Positions 47,691 to 60,400 of a stretch of DNA of 64,000 nt are shown here, one piece after another. The stretch is taken from the NCBI RefSeq assembly GCF_028453695.1, contig NC_135776.1, forward strand, positions 8,440,663 to 8,504,662. Direction: 5' to 3'. Both the position numbers and the translations under genes were made by a program. A model generated the notes under the pieces. It made no database searches. It had not been told where the DNA came from and saw only the letters and a program-made list of their open reading frames with translations. The DNA comes from Augochlora pura (lineage: Eukaryota; Arthropoda; Insecta; Hymenoptera; Halictidae). Position 1 is the first letter of the stretch, and each line of letters opens with the position of its first letter.

Positions 47691-50600
47691 ATAATTATTT
47701 GTCTAAAGAATGAATCATCTAGAGTGTGTAAAGCGTAAACCGTATGCAACAATCTCTGTAAAGCAAGGTTACAAATATGTCGGTGATCTAGGGAATATTT
47801 TATGTTATTGCTTGCAACACCGAACTTTGAGTCATCGCGTCAATTATGCAGTCCTTAATATGTTACTTTATCGCCGTTGTCGTCACGACTATCAAGTATC
47901 AAAAATAAAGTGACTCCTAAATTATTGAGTTTCTAACGATTTTTCTCTACACGCTTACGCTCACGGATTGTAACTTTTGTGCAAAAAGGAAGGTATAGTA
48001 TCGTTTGGAAGAAGGCAACACTACGTAAATGGATTAATGCATACACGAACGTAAAATGAACATAAAGCGAGGAAAATTATTGGATAATAATCAAAGTTAT
48101 TGATTAAGTGTACGTGCAATGAATATTATTTGAAAAACATTGAGTTTATCGACTGCAATTTTCAATAATTCTAATTGTTTTATAACCATAAAATATCTCT
48201 ATACTCTAAGGGGAATTGTAGTGAATATTTCTGACAAAATGGCGCCACGGAAAATGATATTTGCCATTAGATTTGCATGATAAATAAATTTTTAAATATT
48301 CTATGCGATAAAAACAAAATGTTTTCAATTGTAACTGATTGGTTGGAAACCATGTTAAGATGTTTTAATATTATTATTGATTTTTTTACCACTAGAGAAT
48401 TCAAAAGACGCCTTTTAAAATTTTAATTTAGAATTATTTTCTGTTTTTAATCACTTTTCCTTGATTGACATTTTCGTTTTACGTATACATAATTATAATT
48501 ACATTTTAAATATATGTAATTACTTTTAATTTCTTTTTGAATCCTTGAAAAAAGAACGTGATAAATCAGAACAGAAAAAATAATTAAACTTGCATTGTAA
48601 TTTTAAACTGAAATTTTAAAAGCTTCTTTTTGCTCCTTTCGTCAAAATGGTGCCCAATTAAAAATTGGAAAGCTATTTTTTAACCTTTTTTGTAAAAATA
48701 GTGTTAAATTAAAACGGTAAGTTATAGGGTTATATTAAAATGTTGAGAGGTGCCTTTGGTAAATGTACTATTAATTATATGATCTTGAACTAATTTGAAC
48801 AGTCTATTAAATAATTAGACAATTATTTAGTGTCAGTAGAAGTCACTAATGGTTAAAAATTCGAGAATTAATCTCTTGCAATAGAATACTTTCAAAATAT
48901 CATTTCCAATATTACAAACAATATATTACAGAGGAATAATAAACTTTTGTTCAGCTTTTACAAAATGTAAGCAAGAAACTCATTTTTCTCACACAATACA
49001 CAAAGTGTTCAATAAGCAATATATACCTAAACGTTTAACTATATTTTCAAGATACGTACCGAATGAAACTGTTCTCGTTTTACAAAATTAGTTTTGTTAA
49101 AAATTGATAAACGAGTAAAAGGCTCGGAAGTCACTGCTTCCGATCGACAAAAAGCGAGACGACACAGACACACATATTTACTTATGATTCGTTGCTACAT
49201 ACACTGTATAAATCACACATGTGGGCGGATGAGTTAAGACCATGTGAAATGAGCTTAATGCAAGGTACGGCGAGGCCTTTCAGAGAACATAGACTTTTGC
49301 GGACCTGCGCAGCTAAATCTTCGTTCGTTAGATCGGACACATAAAAATGTTTCGTTTTGCGAGGTGCGTGTCAATCTGAGCAGCGTGCTTTGAACTTCAA
49401 CATATACATAGACTGTCAAGCATTTTGTCATTTTTAGCGATATTTAAACAGAAACTTAATAATAGGAAACCGAAATAAACAAATGCAGGCCTCTTTTTGT
49501 TTTTGTTTCAATATTAGTAAAAGTATAAAAGTCATATTGAGGTCATAGTTATTTATAGCACTTTACGTGGATTTCTTTAGCTAAGATATTATATATTTTT
49601 CAAATAGAACTTAATAAAATAACACATTTTTACATCCCTGTAATATAAATAATAGACAATGGCATATTTGTATATTGCCATATTAGAAATAATAATAAGT
49701 AGAAATAGACAAGTATAATATTTTGTCATGTTTTTGTTTAAATATCGCTAAAAATATAAAGGATCCAATGAATTTATAATTACGCATAGTTATGCATAAT
49801 AATTATGTATGTATAATTTTATCCCTTTCTTTTTTTTGAATTATGGAACAGTATAAATTAAGATTCTTCTAAATGAATTTTAATTGATTCAATTCTGCCT
49901 TCTAGAATTGATAACATAAATAATGTTAAGCGTTACAATTGTTCCGCAATTTTCTTCAATTGTCAATTAAGAACGGGAAACATTATGATTATTCAAAGTA
50001 TAGTTTATAGGGTGAGTCATACAACTCATTCCCCTTAGATTTTCTTATAAATTGAATGTTATATAAAAAAAATGTATCGAACGAACATTGCTTAATATAA
50101 AGATGAGTATATACAGCAACAAACAATTTGTTACTATTTTGCTTTCATATCTAAATATAAGGGTTATCTTCAGTTTTTATTCATAACGTGCAACATTTAA
50201 TCATGCTAATCGAAAGACTATAATAAACTACAAAATAAAAAAATCATTAAGATGCAAGGATTAAAAAATTAATTATGTCGAGATGTATTGTTTACTTGAT
50301 TTTTTATTCAAGAAATTTTTTACTCCAAATGCAGTCCACTATACTCAATACAAACATATAGGTGATAAAGCAATGTGAATGATACATGTGTAAATGTTTT
50401 ATATTTTATAAAGTGGTGATCCTATTGTGATAAAAAATAAAGAATAGCAAACAATTAATTATTGCCTTTGCGTTCGAAACAACTATCGTTTGGAACTTCA
50501 ATTTACAAAACACGTGGTTATGAGAAGAATTGAGATAAAAGAATAAAATGACACTCCCTGTAAATAAAATGTTGCTATTTATAACTATTTCGTTCACAAA

Positions 50601-51488
50601 GAAATTAATATAATCGTGTCCCAGCCAGGTGTTAGTTAACAAATGTTTATGGAAAGAAGCGCAAGCGAAACAATTGGGTCAGTGCAGAAGTACATGGCTG
50701 ATGTCAACAGATATCGCGATATTATTTACTGTAAAATAATATCTATTGTTGCTCGTGTAACCATATTCTATTGTTATTTCGACGTTATACTTCTGTGTTT
50801 CGGAAGTTTAAACGTTTTAGTGCATTACGACGAAATCCAGGAAGGTGTGACGGTGGAATTGACTTAAATAACATTCAGAAGGTTTACCAAAATCGTAAGA
50901 CAGCTCTTGACACAGAGTGTACATGATTGACAAAATTCAGACACGGTGATTTTTGATTAGATGCCGTGCCACGAGCAGACCGATTTTCTGCGACAGATAA
51001 TGACAATGGGCTTGAATGATTGCAACTATTGTGCGTCAAGAAAAATGCATGGCTAGTTAAGAAAACAACAACCAAATTTACAAACTAAGTCTGTAATAGC
51101 AATAAGATGTTCGATTAGAGGTTAAACTTTACTTTTGGGGACCGAAATTTTTCGACTTTTTATGGTAGATTCCCATAGATATGGATGAGAAGATGTCGGA
51201 AATGCAGGTTTCAATCTGCGGAAATTAATTATTGAAAAGATAAACGCATTTAAAGTTAACGAATTTTGGATATTTATAAATTTTTGACCCATGAGTTTTA
51301 CACGTAAACACTAACATTTTCAGTTTTTCTTTTTGTTAATATCTACGGAAATATACCATAAAAAGTCTATAAATGTTGGTCCTGTAAAGACAAAGCGTAG
51401 TTATATTAATAAAAGTAATAATAATAAACGATATTTATTTCATCTTTATTTTATTTGTTTTATTAATCGCAAAAGGTATTTAATGCTT

Positions 51489-51672
51489 AAAAAATTATAT
51501 AATAAGATTGGAGCTTACAGCAGTACATTCTAACAAATTGATCACAGTAATAGGTAATATAACTAATAATTATAATATTAATTATAGTAATTATCATAAA
51601 TTAATATATTACATATTACAGTGATGAATTTGTTAGAATGTACTGCTGTAAGCTCCAATATTATCATATAAT
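51489..51672. repeat. Near-perfect palindrome with ~58-bp arms
   Basis: The left arm contains attggagcttacagcagtac and attctaacaaattgatcac; the right arm, reverse complemented, is the same over 39 bases with one mismatch and continues outward through an aattatat block. The AT-rich centre is itself partly inverted, so most of the element folds on itself. Confidence 0.9.
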
Positions 51673-52139
51673 TTTCTAAGTATTAGATACCTACCAAAAT
51701 TATATTGTATTAATTTATTATAATTACTATTATAATTAATAATTATAATATAATTTATCACAGCCATGACATCCGATTCACAAGCTACCAATCAAAGGAA
51801 AAAGCTGATTTACAAACTACCAGTCGGCAAAATAATAATATTAACAATTTACGTGTACCTAAAACTATTTAACGTATAACAATTTTGAAAAAATCTAAAA
51901 GCCACATTTGACGGTAAATCTGTACAAGTATTCATCAAAGGACCTCAGCCAGACGAATAAATGAATAATAACGATGAAGGGATCGAACCCCGCAATGCGA
52001 GTGCCATTAAAGAAATGATAGAGCGACGTCCGTTGAACTCGGACACGTACGTTTGCACTGACCCAGCGGAGGCTGTCGGTTTTTCATTTGTTGTTGCAAG
52101 TGACAAATGAATCGGAGATAAAAAACAAAGTCCTCTTAC

Positions 52140-52253
52140 CAGGAGACCGGCCAGAAGAACCAGACAAATGAAAGCAACCACGGAGACCACAACGACTGCT
52201 ATCGCATTTCCGGAATCCGGGATCGTTTCCTGTACCAGAAGAAAGCTGTGTAT
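52140..52253 (-). CDS. Receptor PTP exon: transmembrane helix
   Basis: This exon has 114 bp and 38 codons. The acceptor is actcttttcag|ATA at 52253 and the donor CTG|GTAAGA at 52139, both phase 0. It reads IHSFLLVQETIPDSGN and then a strongly hydrophobic run (AIAVVVVSVVAFICLVLLAG and on) of about 22 residues to the exon end. The following exon begins FIMRKRQTR, so the helix ends in a basic stop-transfer segment and the protein is type I, with the phosphatase in the cytoplasm. The same reading frame stays open for 66 codons past the donor (to a stop at 51945), which would give a truncated receptor if the intron were retained. Confidence 0.9.
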
Positions 52254-55200
52254 CTGAAAAGAGTGGGTCAAGCGGCGGCATACGTTAACTATGTTATATG
52301 CATCGATAAATTCATCTAATATTGATATCTGCTCACAAACGAACACTACATCATTTGTTTTGCACCGGCAAAAATTGTTACATACATATAGATAATTATG
52401 GATAGTAAGTCTCGAGAATATGCTAACTACAAGAAGAAATATAAAAATTGATCTAATTTTAGATTGAAAGTGATCATTCGTAACAATAAATAAGTTAAAT
52501 ATTCGATGATGAAACGTTAGTAGAGGTCCTAATTGCTCGATTATTATTATTTATTCTGATTGTTTAATTATTATTAAGTATTCTAATTTTGAAACTGATT
52601 ATAAGTATTTTGATTGATTAATTATTATACATAATTTGATTGTATAATAATTGCCAAATACACTAATTTTTCAATTATGTAATGTGTAATGTGTAATTTG
52701 TAAATTGAAATTTTGAAATACTTATTAATAATGAATTTTAATTTTTTTATTTCGTATAAAAATAAAATTTTCAAAGTTACAAATTACTTGTTCCTGTGAA
52801 CAATTGCTATTTTATATTAAATTACATAATTACTTGCATATTTCACTTGAATTAAAAGTAATTTACTGAGCCCAGTTAATAAATGCTACGCGCAATGATA
52901 ATACCTGTAGAATATAATTGGATGCGTAATACGAAAATTAATTAAATTTAATCGACATCTGCAGTAACCATCACGTATCGTTTCCTATTATAAAGATATA
53001 ATAAAACTTTTATACTTAGTCTTACATCAATTATTATGGCCATTCTAGCGAGGCTCGTAATTACGAGCTCTAAAGCTGTTTAATTTGATTTCGTAATACG
53101 AGACCGTCATTAGCAACCTATGATTTTTAACGTCACGTTTGTTTTCCTATCCGTACGTTTACTAAACAGCATTATCTCTTCGTGCAACAAGCTTGTCTTC
53201 CTTAATTAATATTTCACTCTTTGTACTCGAAAGCATGGTAATCAGTATGTTAATTACCACTAATTATCGCCATATATAATTGAATGATATTTACCTCACA
53301 ATCATCGAATATTATCATTATTTATTGTAAAACTTAATGTTCTCATAATTATTTATGTTTGCACTTTCTTTTGAAATATGTTTAGATAAATGCTTTTAAA
53401 AACATAGTCATTATAATAATGCAGTAGATAAAATTAAATTACTTGAAAGGTTTCGCCTAATCGTAGAAATATTTATCGAAACATTATATATTTATAATAT
53501 CTTTTGATCATTGAAGATTTGTAAAATTGAATTAGAAAAGACTATTGTATCTTACCCTTAGATGAAATATAAAATAATAGAAACATGGAAGATTTAGTTT
53601 TTACTACAAAATTAAATAGAAACAGAGTCTTATTTTCCCTTACTATTCCAGTACAAACAATAAATAAAATAATTAATTAACAATGTCAACCACAATTGTT
53701 CTAAGATAAATATTGATATTTTATATATAAAAGAAAATGGTAAAAAGTGGTAATCATTTCCAGTGCTTTATTATAACAAAAAAATATCCTAGTAAACAAT
53801 GAGCAGAATAGTTTAATTTGTTGCCTTCTCTACTAAAAAATCAATGAAAAAGTTATGCGTCTCAATTTGAAGCAAATATTGATCTTTGCAGCATCTCATA
53901 AAAAAGTTATCTTGAATAGCAATGTCTCTACAATTATTTATTTGTGCTTTCTCTAATAATCTAATTTGTCTCGAACAACTTTTAAATGTCCCTCCGTGTA
54001 CATGTTACTCCATAATTATCCATATGTAACACACTGCTACTGAATAACACTAATATACAGTTACTACGTTCAATTATCAATAAATATTGTTTTCGAGTAA
54101 TAAAATTTGCAACTTGTAAAACACATATTTGTACAACATAGTCTAATAGAAATAAAAGAGGAAAGAGTAGAGAAAAAAACTGTAAAGTTCAAGTATCATT
54201 AAGTAATTATATTAATTATATTATTAGATTATGCATAAACGAACTCATTTTAATGACTTTGCAATGCGTTATCAAGAATAACGTTCATTTATTTATTAAA
54301 AAATTGTTGTTGAGTTTTTGTTTCAATGATAGAAGTGAAGAAATTCGTAGAATTATTATATTATATAGGATGAGTCAAGTAATTTCCACATCTTAAATAA
54401 CTAAGTATTTAAACTTTTGAATATTTAAATGAAATAATTTTGAATTGATTAATAATTAGCACGTTATCATTTGGAATCTTTCGAAATACGTGAATAGCAA
54501 TCTTTTCTATAAGAAGCATGATTTCAAAATTATTTCAAGATGTGCGAGTTAAGTGTCTCACCCTGTATATCATAAAATTGCATGAAAAATATTTTTCACG
54601 TCATTGCAATTGAAGAAGATGCTTACATGGCATCTATTCATTTGAGACATCGTGTATATTTAATATTAATGTACCTCGAGCAATTTATATTTTAGAATAG
54701 GAATAATAATAATAATACAATGTTGCAAATAGATGAATAAAATATATTGAAAAATCTTCGATACGTTATCTTAAAATTTATGTGTAGAAAGTTACTCGGT
54801 GCATCGACCTCTGTATGTGTACATAACGAATTCCAAACCCATTAAAAATGATTAGGTTATGTTCAATCTAAATAACTACCGGTTAGAAATAATATTACAT
54901 TCATAGACCGCGGAACTTTATGCAAAAATGATCATTCTCCAAGCCAAGTCGAAGAACGAGAAAGAGACTCTGAATAACTGCAATAAATAAAAAAGTAGGA
55001 ATAATATTATGAAATTGTTCATAGTTGTATACTTCATCCACTCTTTATTATCATAAATGCATAAAATTCAGTCATCAGGCATTTGTATTTTGCAGAATAC
55101 GGTTATTATGGATTTCATTAACATTATCAGTATTTGAAATAGAGAATGACATTCTCATTTTATTAATTTGCAATTTTAGTTAGTGCTGTTATGTTCGATT

Positions 55201-56295
55201 ATTGAAATTCCTTAGGGCGAATTAACAATTCGTAGAATTTTGTAGATTTCGGTTCGAAAAGTTCGTAGATCTATAGATCGTTTAAGGTATATATACACTA
55301 ACATCACTATATATACAGTATTAATAATAAATTATTAATATATAATAAATTAATGTAATACTTTGTTATAGAAATTGTTGAACTGCATCGACTAATGTAT
55401 AAATAGAATATAACAACTTCTTTAGCAGCCAAAAAATTATTACCACCATATTATATGTATATCATAATATATAATATATTGTAATTATATTGTTATCATA
55501 TTATAATAAATAATATATTCTAATTATATTATATATTATAACAGAGATATTCGAATGACAATTCTAACTCGATCACCCTGTACACAGGTTGTTTACTTTA
55601 TCCTACATATTGAATTATCTTCGTTATGATTACTAATATAAAATACTGTAACATAGCAACTTTATTTAGCTCAAAGTTAATAACATTACGATCCATGTTT
55701 TTCTTCTCTTAACGTCATTTCTTTTCTGGTATTAAAGGTCGCCGCATTTTTTGCATATTAACACCCATCTTTTATAACGCAGCTCTGTGACGCACATCAA
55801 GAAAGATTCAACGATGTACCACGTTGTAACCTTTAAATAACCTTCAAAAAGTAAATGTGCTAAACATAGCAATAACCTTCGGTGCTTGATAAAAATTATC
55901 TTAAGAGAATAAACATAAATTATAACATCCTTAGCTTCGAATTAAACAAAAAATTGTCCTGGCACATTCATTTATATCAACAAAAATAACGAAGGTATTT
56001 CAGTATTATTATTTCACAAAATAAATATTCTGTATAAAGTAAAGAAGTCAAGATAAAGGAGAATTAAATATCCACAGTTTTTTTGTTTAAAATCCTTAAA
56101 TTATGTCTTAAAATTCACAGATCCCTGAGTACTGTTAAAAATCCATAGATCTACGAAAAAATGTTAATTAGACCTGGCAACACCGATAGAACTCTACAGA
56201 AAAATTTCTGTAACAAATGACTTCCTATCAATATACAATAAATTTGCATGAACACCCGTGGTCTGCTATAATACTTTGCTGGTGCGTCGACTCAC
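52254..56295 (-). other. Receptor PTP intron 2
   Basis: 4.0 kb, AT-rich, with one inverted-repeat element at 54363-54570 and TA-rich sequence at 55.28-55.56 kb. No exon is supported. Confidence 0.75.
54363..54570. mobile_element. Inverted-repeat element with TATATAGG/CCTGTATAT ends
   Basis: The left end tataggatgagtcaagtaat and right end (reverse complement) tacagggtgagacacttaac, then cacatctt in both arms. 208 bp, noncoding, TA-flanked. Confidence 0.65.
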
Positions 56296-56494
56296 TTTAA
56301 ATGGGAATTTCACAGTTTCTTTGGACTCCTCGTACAAGCCGGGCAAACTGGTTGTCATGGCGCTGTCGAATCTCCCGTTCTCGTCAACGACGTAAACCAA
56401 TATCGACGGCATATCTGATGGCGTCGGCGTAGGGCTGGAAACCTCCGGACATGGAGGCTGCCGATGGATCATAATTTGCTTATTAGATACCGAC
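56296..56494 (-). CDS. Receptor PTP exon: membrane-proximal ectodomain
   Basis: The exon is 199 bp: one base completing the AG|G codon (Arg), then 66 codons. The acceptor is cacgttgcag|G at 56494 and the donor is AAA|GTGAGT at 56295. The translation starts RSVSNKQIMIHRQPPCPEVS, runs through a Pro/Thr linker, and then an ILVYVVDENGRFDSAMTT segment with alternating hydrophobic residues, ending ETVKFPFK. With the last 45 residues of the previous exon it forms a stretch that is less low-complexity and has two Cys (EICPK and PPCPE), consistent with a small folded domain next to the membrane. A SEA-like fold is possible but not shown. The next exon joins in phase 0. Confidence 0.85.
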
Positions 56495-57430
56495 CTGCAA
56501 CGTGAGAGGCGAGGATATGTTACCGCCGTCGCTACCATCTCGCTGCCGATGCCAAAGATTAATTACGCGCCCGTTAATTAACCTCGTAGCAATGCACAGA
56601 AACTCGGAATTTGATTATCCCGCGGTGATCTGACCGGTTTGATTGGAGACTAATTCGCGTCGAACGAGAAGATTTCTTTATCGTTTGTTTCGTTGATTGC
56701 CGTTGATCGTCGTGTAAAATTAAATGATTCTTTATTACAGAAAACTGAGCATTTTTATTATTATTTTACAAAAATTTTTTATAAATTACAGGCATCAATA
56801 ATGTGCATACCCACGCGAAAACATTGTAATACGAGGGAACATGATTTGTTGATAAAATATTTCAAAGTTGGTTGCAGAGTACAATTTTAAAAAATATGCA
56901 TTTTGATCTTATATATTATGCGTTTTGAGGTCATCTGACGTAACATTTTCCTTTATAAAAATTTAAGGACAACTCGAACCAAAATGATAATTATTACGGT
57001 TCCGAACAACTTTTTCCTTTGCAAAAATTGTCTTCGAGGTAACATTAACGAGATATTATTTTTTTCTTCATTTCCAACAATTTGGGCAATAGTTATCATA
57101 GTGAATCGATAAGTCAACTTATCTACGAATTTAATCAAAATATTAACGATTCAGTGTCCACTGGTCTTAGAGTAAAGATCACTAGTTATTTAATAACAAA
57201 TCTAACCGCAATCTACTCGAATATCTCGAGTACGGTAATAGGTACAAGTAAAAGTTGTCTAGAATGATAACTTTAACTTTAAGGTGACCAAAGTTGCCTC
57301 CTAGTGGCAAGTAGTGGTCAACTCCGTGAGTCAAAGCTGCCTCCTTTAGAATGACTCGAATCAGCAAAAAAGTGAACGTCGAATTGTGCACTACCATAAT
57401 CACCAAAACCAGATATCGAAAGACACTCAC
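56495..57430 (-). other. Receptor PTP intron 1 of the visible set
   Basis: 936 bp, GT-AG. Holds a fragment of the long-armed element at about 56998-57060 (caactttttcctttgcaaaa to cattaacgagatatta). Confidence 0.85.
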
Positions 57431-60400
57431 CTCTTGGTCCCAGAAGACAGAAGCTTGGCAAGCGCCGTCTTCAGCGCGTCGATCTTCGGACAGATCTCGT
57501 TCCAGGTGCCCTCCATGAAGATGCGCACCAACGAGGTGATCTCGTCCGAGGTGGACGACGACTTCGTGTCATCTGTCGCCTCTATGGGTATGCTGGAACT
57601 CACTGGAGTGGCTGGGGTACTTGACAGTGGGATCCCGGGACGTGGACTAGTAGGCACGAAGGGGCTGGAGCTAGGAACTGGAGCGGCACCGGTCGTGGAG
57701 ACGCTCGCGGCTACCGTGGACTCTGTCGGTGTTTCGGTAACATTCACCACACGCTGGACATCTTTGAAATCTGGAGATAACGATGACTCTTCGGTCCTCG
57801 CAGTAACGGTTGCGTCATCGTCGCTCGCGATCGTGGTCCACGAATCCGTGGAACTGCTGGTTCTCAGACTGTCATCCTCTTTAGTGGAATTGGCGACCTC
57901 TTCTTCGATGAGGTTCGCTTGAGTAGTAGAGTCGTCCCTAGCCTGCGTGGTCGGGTTCATGATAGACACCACAACAGTCTGATCGGTGACCGAAGACGAC
58001 CTTTCGTCAGCACTGGTAGTCTCCGCCTCTTGGACAACGAAGCTCTCCGTGACCGTCAAAGTCCTCGCCGTGGATGTCTCGTTGTCCGGTCCGTTATCGA
58101 CCAGGTCCTGGACAGTCGGGACAGTGGTCGCGTCATTGGTGGCTTCGCGGGACTCCTCGGTGACGTTCAGGCTGAGGAAAGTGGTCGCCTCTGTGAGTCC
58201 AACGAACTCGTACTCGATCGTCGTCGTTGAAGGCATCAGCGTTTCGTCGGAGCTCGGCGGACTGGTGACGGCCGACGGGATCTCGTTCGTGCCGTTGGAG
58301 TCCAGGCTGCTGGTCGGCTCGGTGACGTTCCCGGTGGCGATCCTGTCGATGACAGTGGGCGGCACGGTGACGTCCTCAAGAGTTCTCGTGGCGTTCAGCT
58401 CGGACACAGTCGGGACGGTGATGTTCGCGTCGGAAGAGTTCCCTTTGATCAAGGGATACGTCGTAGCGAGCTCCGTGGCGTTCAGCGTCGAGCGGATCAG
58501 CAGCGAGCTCTCGGCCTTCGTTTGAACGTCGGGGTTCGAAGGCACGCCGACCTCCGCTTGCGGTTGCACCGTCGAGAGAGGGACGGTCGGCGTTCGCTCG
58601 GTCGTATCCTGGACGAACGGTTCGTGCTCCGGTTTCACGCTGACTTCGGTGATTCCGTTGCCGGTCATGTCGAAGTTGCCCTTGTCCGTGATCGCGTCGC
58701 GACCTTCGCTCCACCGAGGCACGTCGTTGCCGGTCGTCGCCGCTTTCTCCTCGGCTTTTACGATCATCGTCGGATCGACGGGTCCGTCGGCTGACCGGTT
58801 CGTGGTCGCCTCGGCCGCCGGTGACGCGGTGGTCGCTGGAGCCGATGGGCGCAGCGGTGTCGTCGGCGTCGTCGAGGACTCGTTGCCAGCTTTCTCGTAG
58901 TACGTCGGCTTAAACTGCTGGATGCTGTTCTCCAGAACGTCCGATGCCTCGGTCACTATGAACTTCGCGTCGACCTGGCCCTTGCCGATCGTGTTCTCCA
59001 ACGCCGAGGCTTCTTCGGTTGTAACCTCTAACACCAGATTGCTCGCGTTCCGAACCTCTTCTTTACCGCTCGACTTCACGTACGGATACGGCTTCTGTTC
59101 AGCCGTCTTCTCCGTGCTGGCGTCCTTCTTCGAGAACGGCGCGTCGATCCTCGAGGCAGGCGTGGGCTTGGTTTCTTCGCTTGGAAACTCGTTGTTCCCC
59201 GAGAACGCGATCGTCCTGCCTCTGGGGACCAGGCTAGAGGCTTCCTGCGACGCACCGGTCGTCTGGATCGGTTTCTCCGTCGTCAGTTTCACTAGCTTCT
59301 GCAGGAGCTTCTCGGGCACCTCGCTAGTCTTCGTGGCATTGGATCCGCGGCTTTCGTTAGATTCGTCGAGGTCCGTCGCATTCTTCGTCGAATTCGTCGA
59401 ACTCTCCGGCCGTCGGTCCTCGATTCTTTGAACCTCGATCTTAGTCGCGTTCCCGACAACCTCCACGTCCTCTTTCGGGTCCCTCGGCTTCTGAGTTATG
59501 GCACTATCTTCGGAGATAAAGTTAGTGGCGCTCTCGATGGCTCTCGACTGCTCTCCCGAGCCGCTCTCCGAGTTTTTCTCCGTCGAGCTCTTAGAATGGT
59601 GGCTGTAGTTGACGTACGTGTCGTTGATCAACGAGATAGCCTCGCCGCTCCCCCTGTTTTCGTCGGTTTGCTCCAGGTCGGACACTTCGCCGTTCTTCAC
59701 CGGGCTCGAGTCTTCCGGCTTCTTGGTTCTCTCTTCCAGCTTCGCCGGCAAGGGAGTCCCGCGGATCGTGGCCCAGTCCTCGAGGTTACTCGCCTGCAGT
59801 TTCGTCGTGGAAACGTTCCGATCTCCCGAAAAACCGGCGAGCTTCGCTCGCGAATCTGTCTCGCGTCCCGGTTCGAGCTGGGCCGCTTCATTGGTTTTGT
59901 TCGCTTCATGGTGGCTCGCGTCGTGGATCGTCTCGTTCGTCTTCTGGTCGGGCTCCGTCTCGTTCAACGCGGGCCTCGACTCGTTCAACGCGGGCTTCGA
60001 CTCCTCCGGCGCCGGCTTCGTAGTCGCGACGATCAAATCGTTCGTCCTCGACAATCTGTTCGCCTCGTCGGATATTGTCTTAGTGCTCGAACTCTTCCCC
60101 GAAGTTTCCCGACCGGCTTCCTCGAATCTCGAGCTCGCGCCGCTCGAATCCGGCGATCCGTCGACTTCGTTCCGCGGCCTTATCCCCTGATCCTCGAAGT
60201 CTTTGTCGATCGGCACCGCCAACTTCTCCCCGTCGCCCGCCTTCGCGTCGTTAATAAGCTCGCTAAACACCGGCTCCGCGTCTCTTTTATCCCGTCTACC
60301 CGCCGGAACGAATTCCTCCGCTCCGACTACCCGTGGGATCCTCGCCGGTATCGCTTTGTTCTTTTCGACCGTTGGCGCTTCCAACGCGTTTGACGGGGAC

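Larger units (their letters stand above)
44435..52139 (-). other. Receptor PTP intron 3
   Basis: 7.7 kb, the longest intron seen. It contains a GC-richer patch at 46.13-46.68 kb with overlapping small frames on both strands, minisatellites at 46.76-47.69 kb and a palindrome at 51.5 kb. No additional exon is supported, though the GC-richer patch could be an enhancer. Confidence 0.75.

Noticed and set aside
51960..52060. tRNA-like ggggttcgatccc on the minus strand
   Set aside because: The T-stem does not pair and no acceptor or anticodon arm fits at the right distance.
57386..60393. Long plus-strand open frames (up to 321 codons, for example 59428-60393, 57986-58525 and 58922-59431) opposite the ectodomain exon
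   Set aside because: They lie antisense to a strongly supported exon whose composition (few A/T-ending codons, Ser/Thr/Glu bias) keeps stops rare on the other strand. None resembles a protein family.
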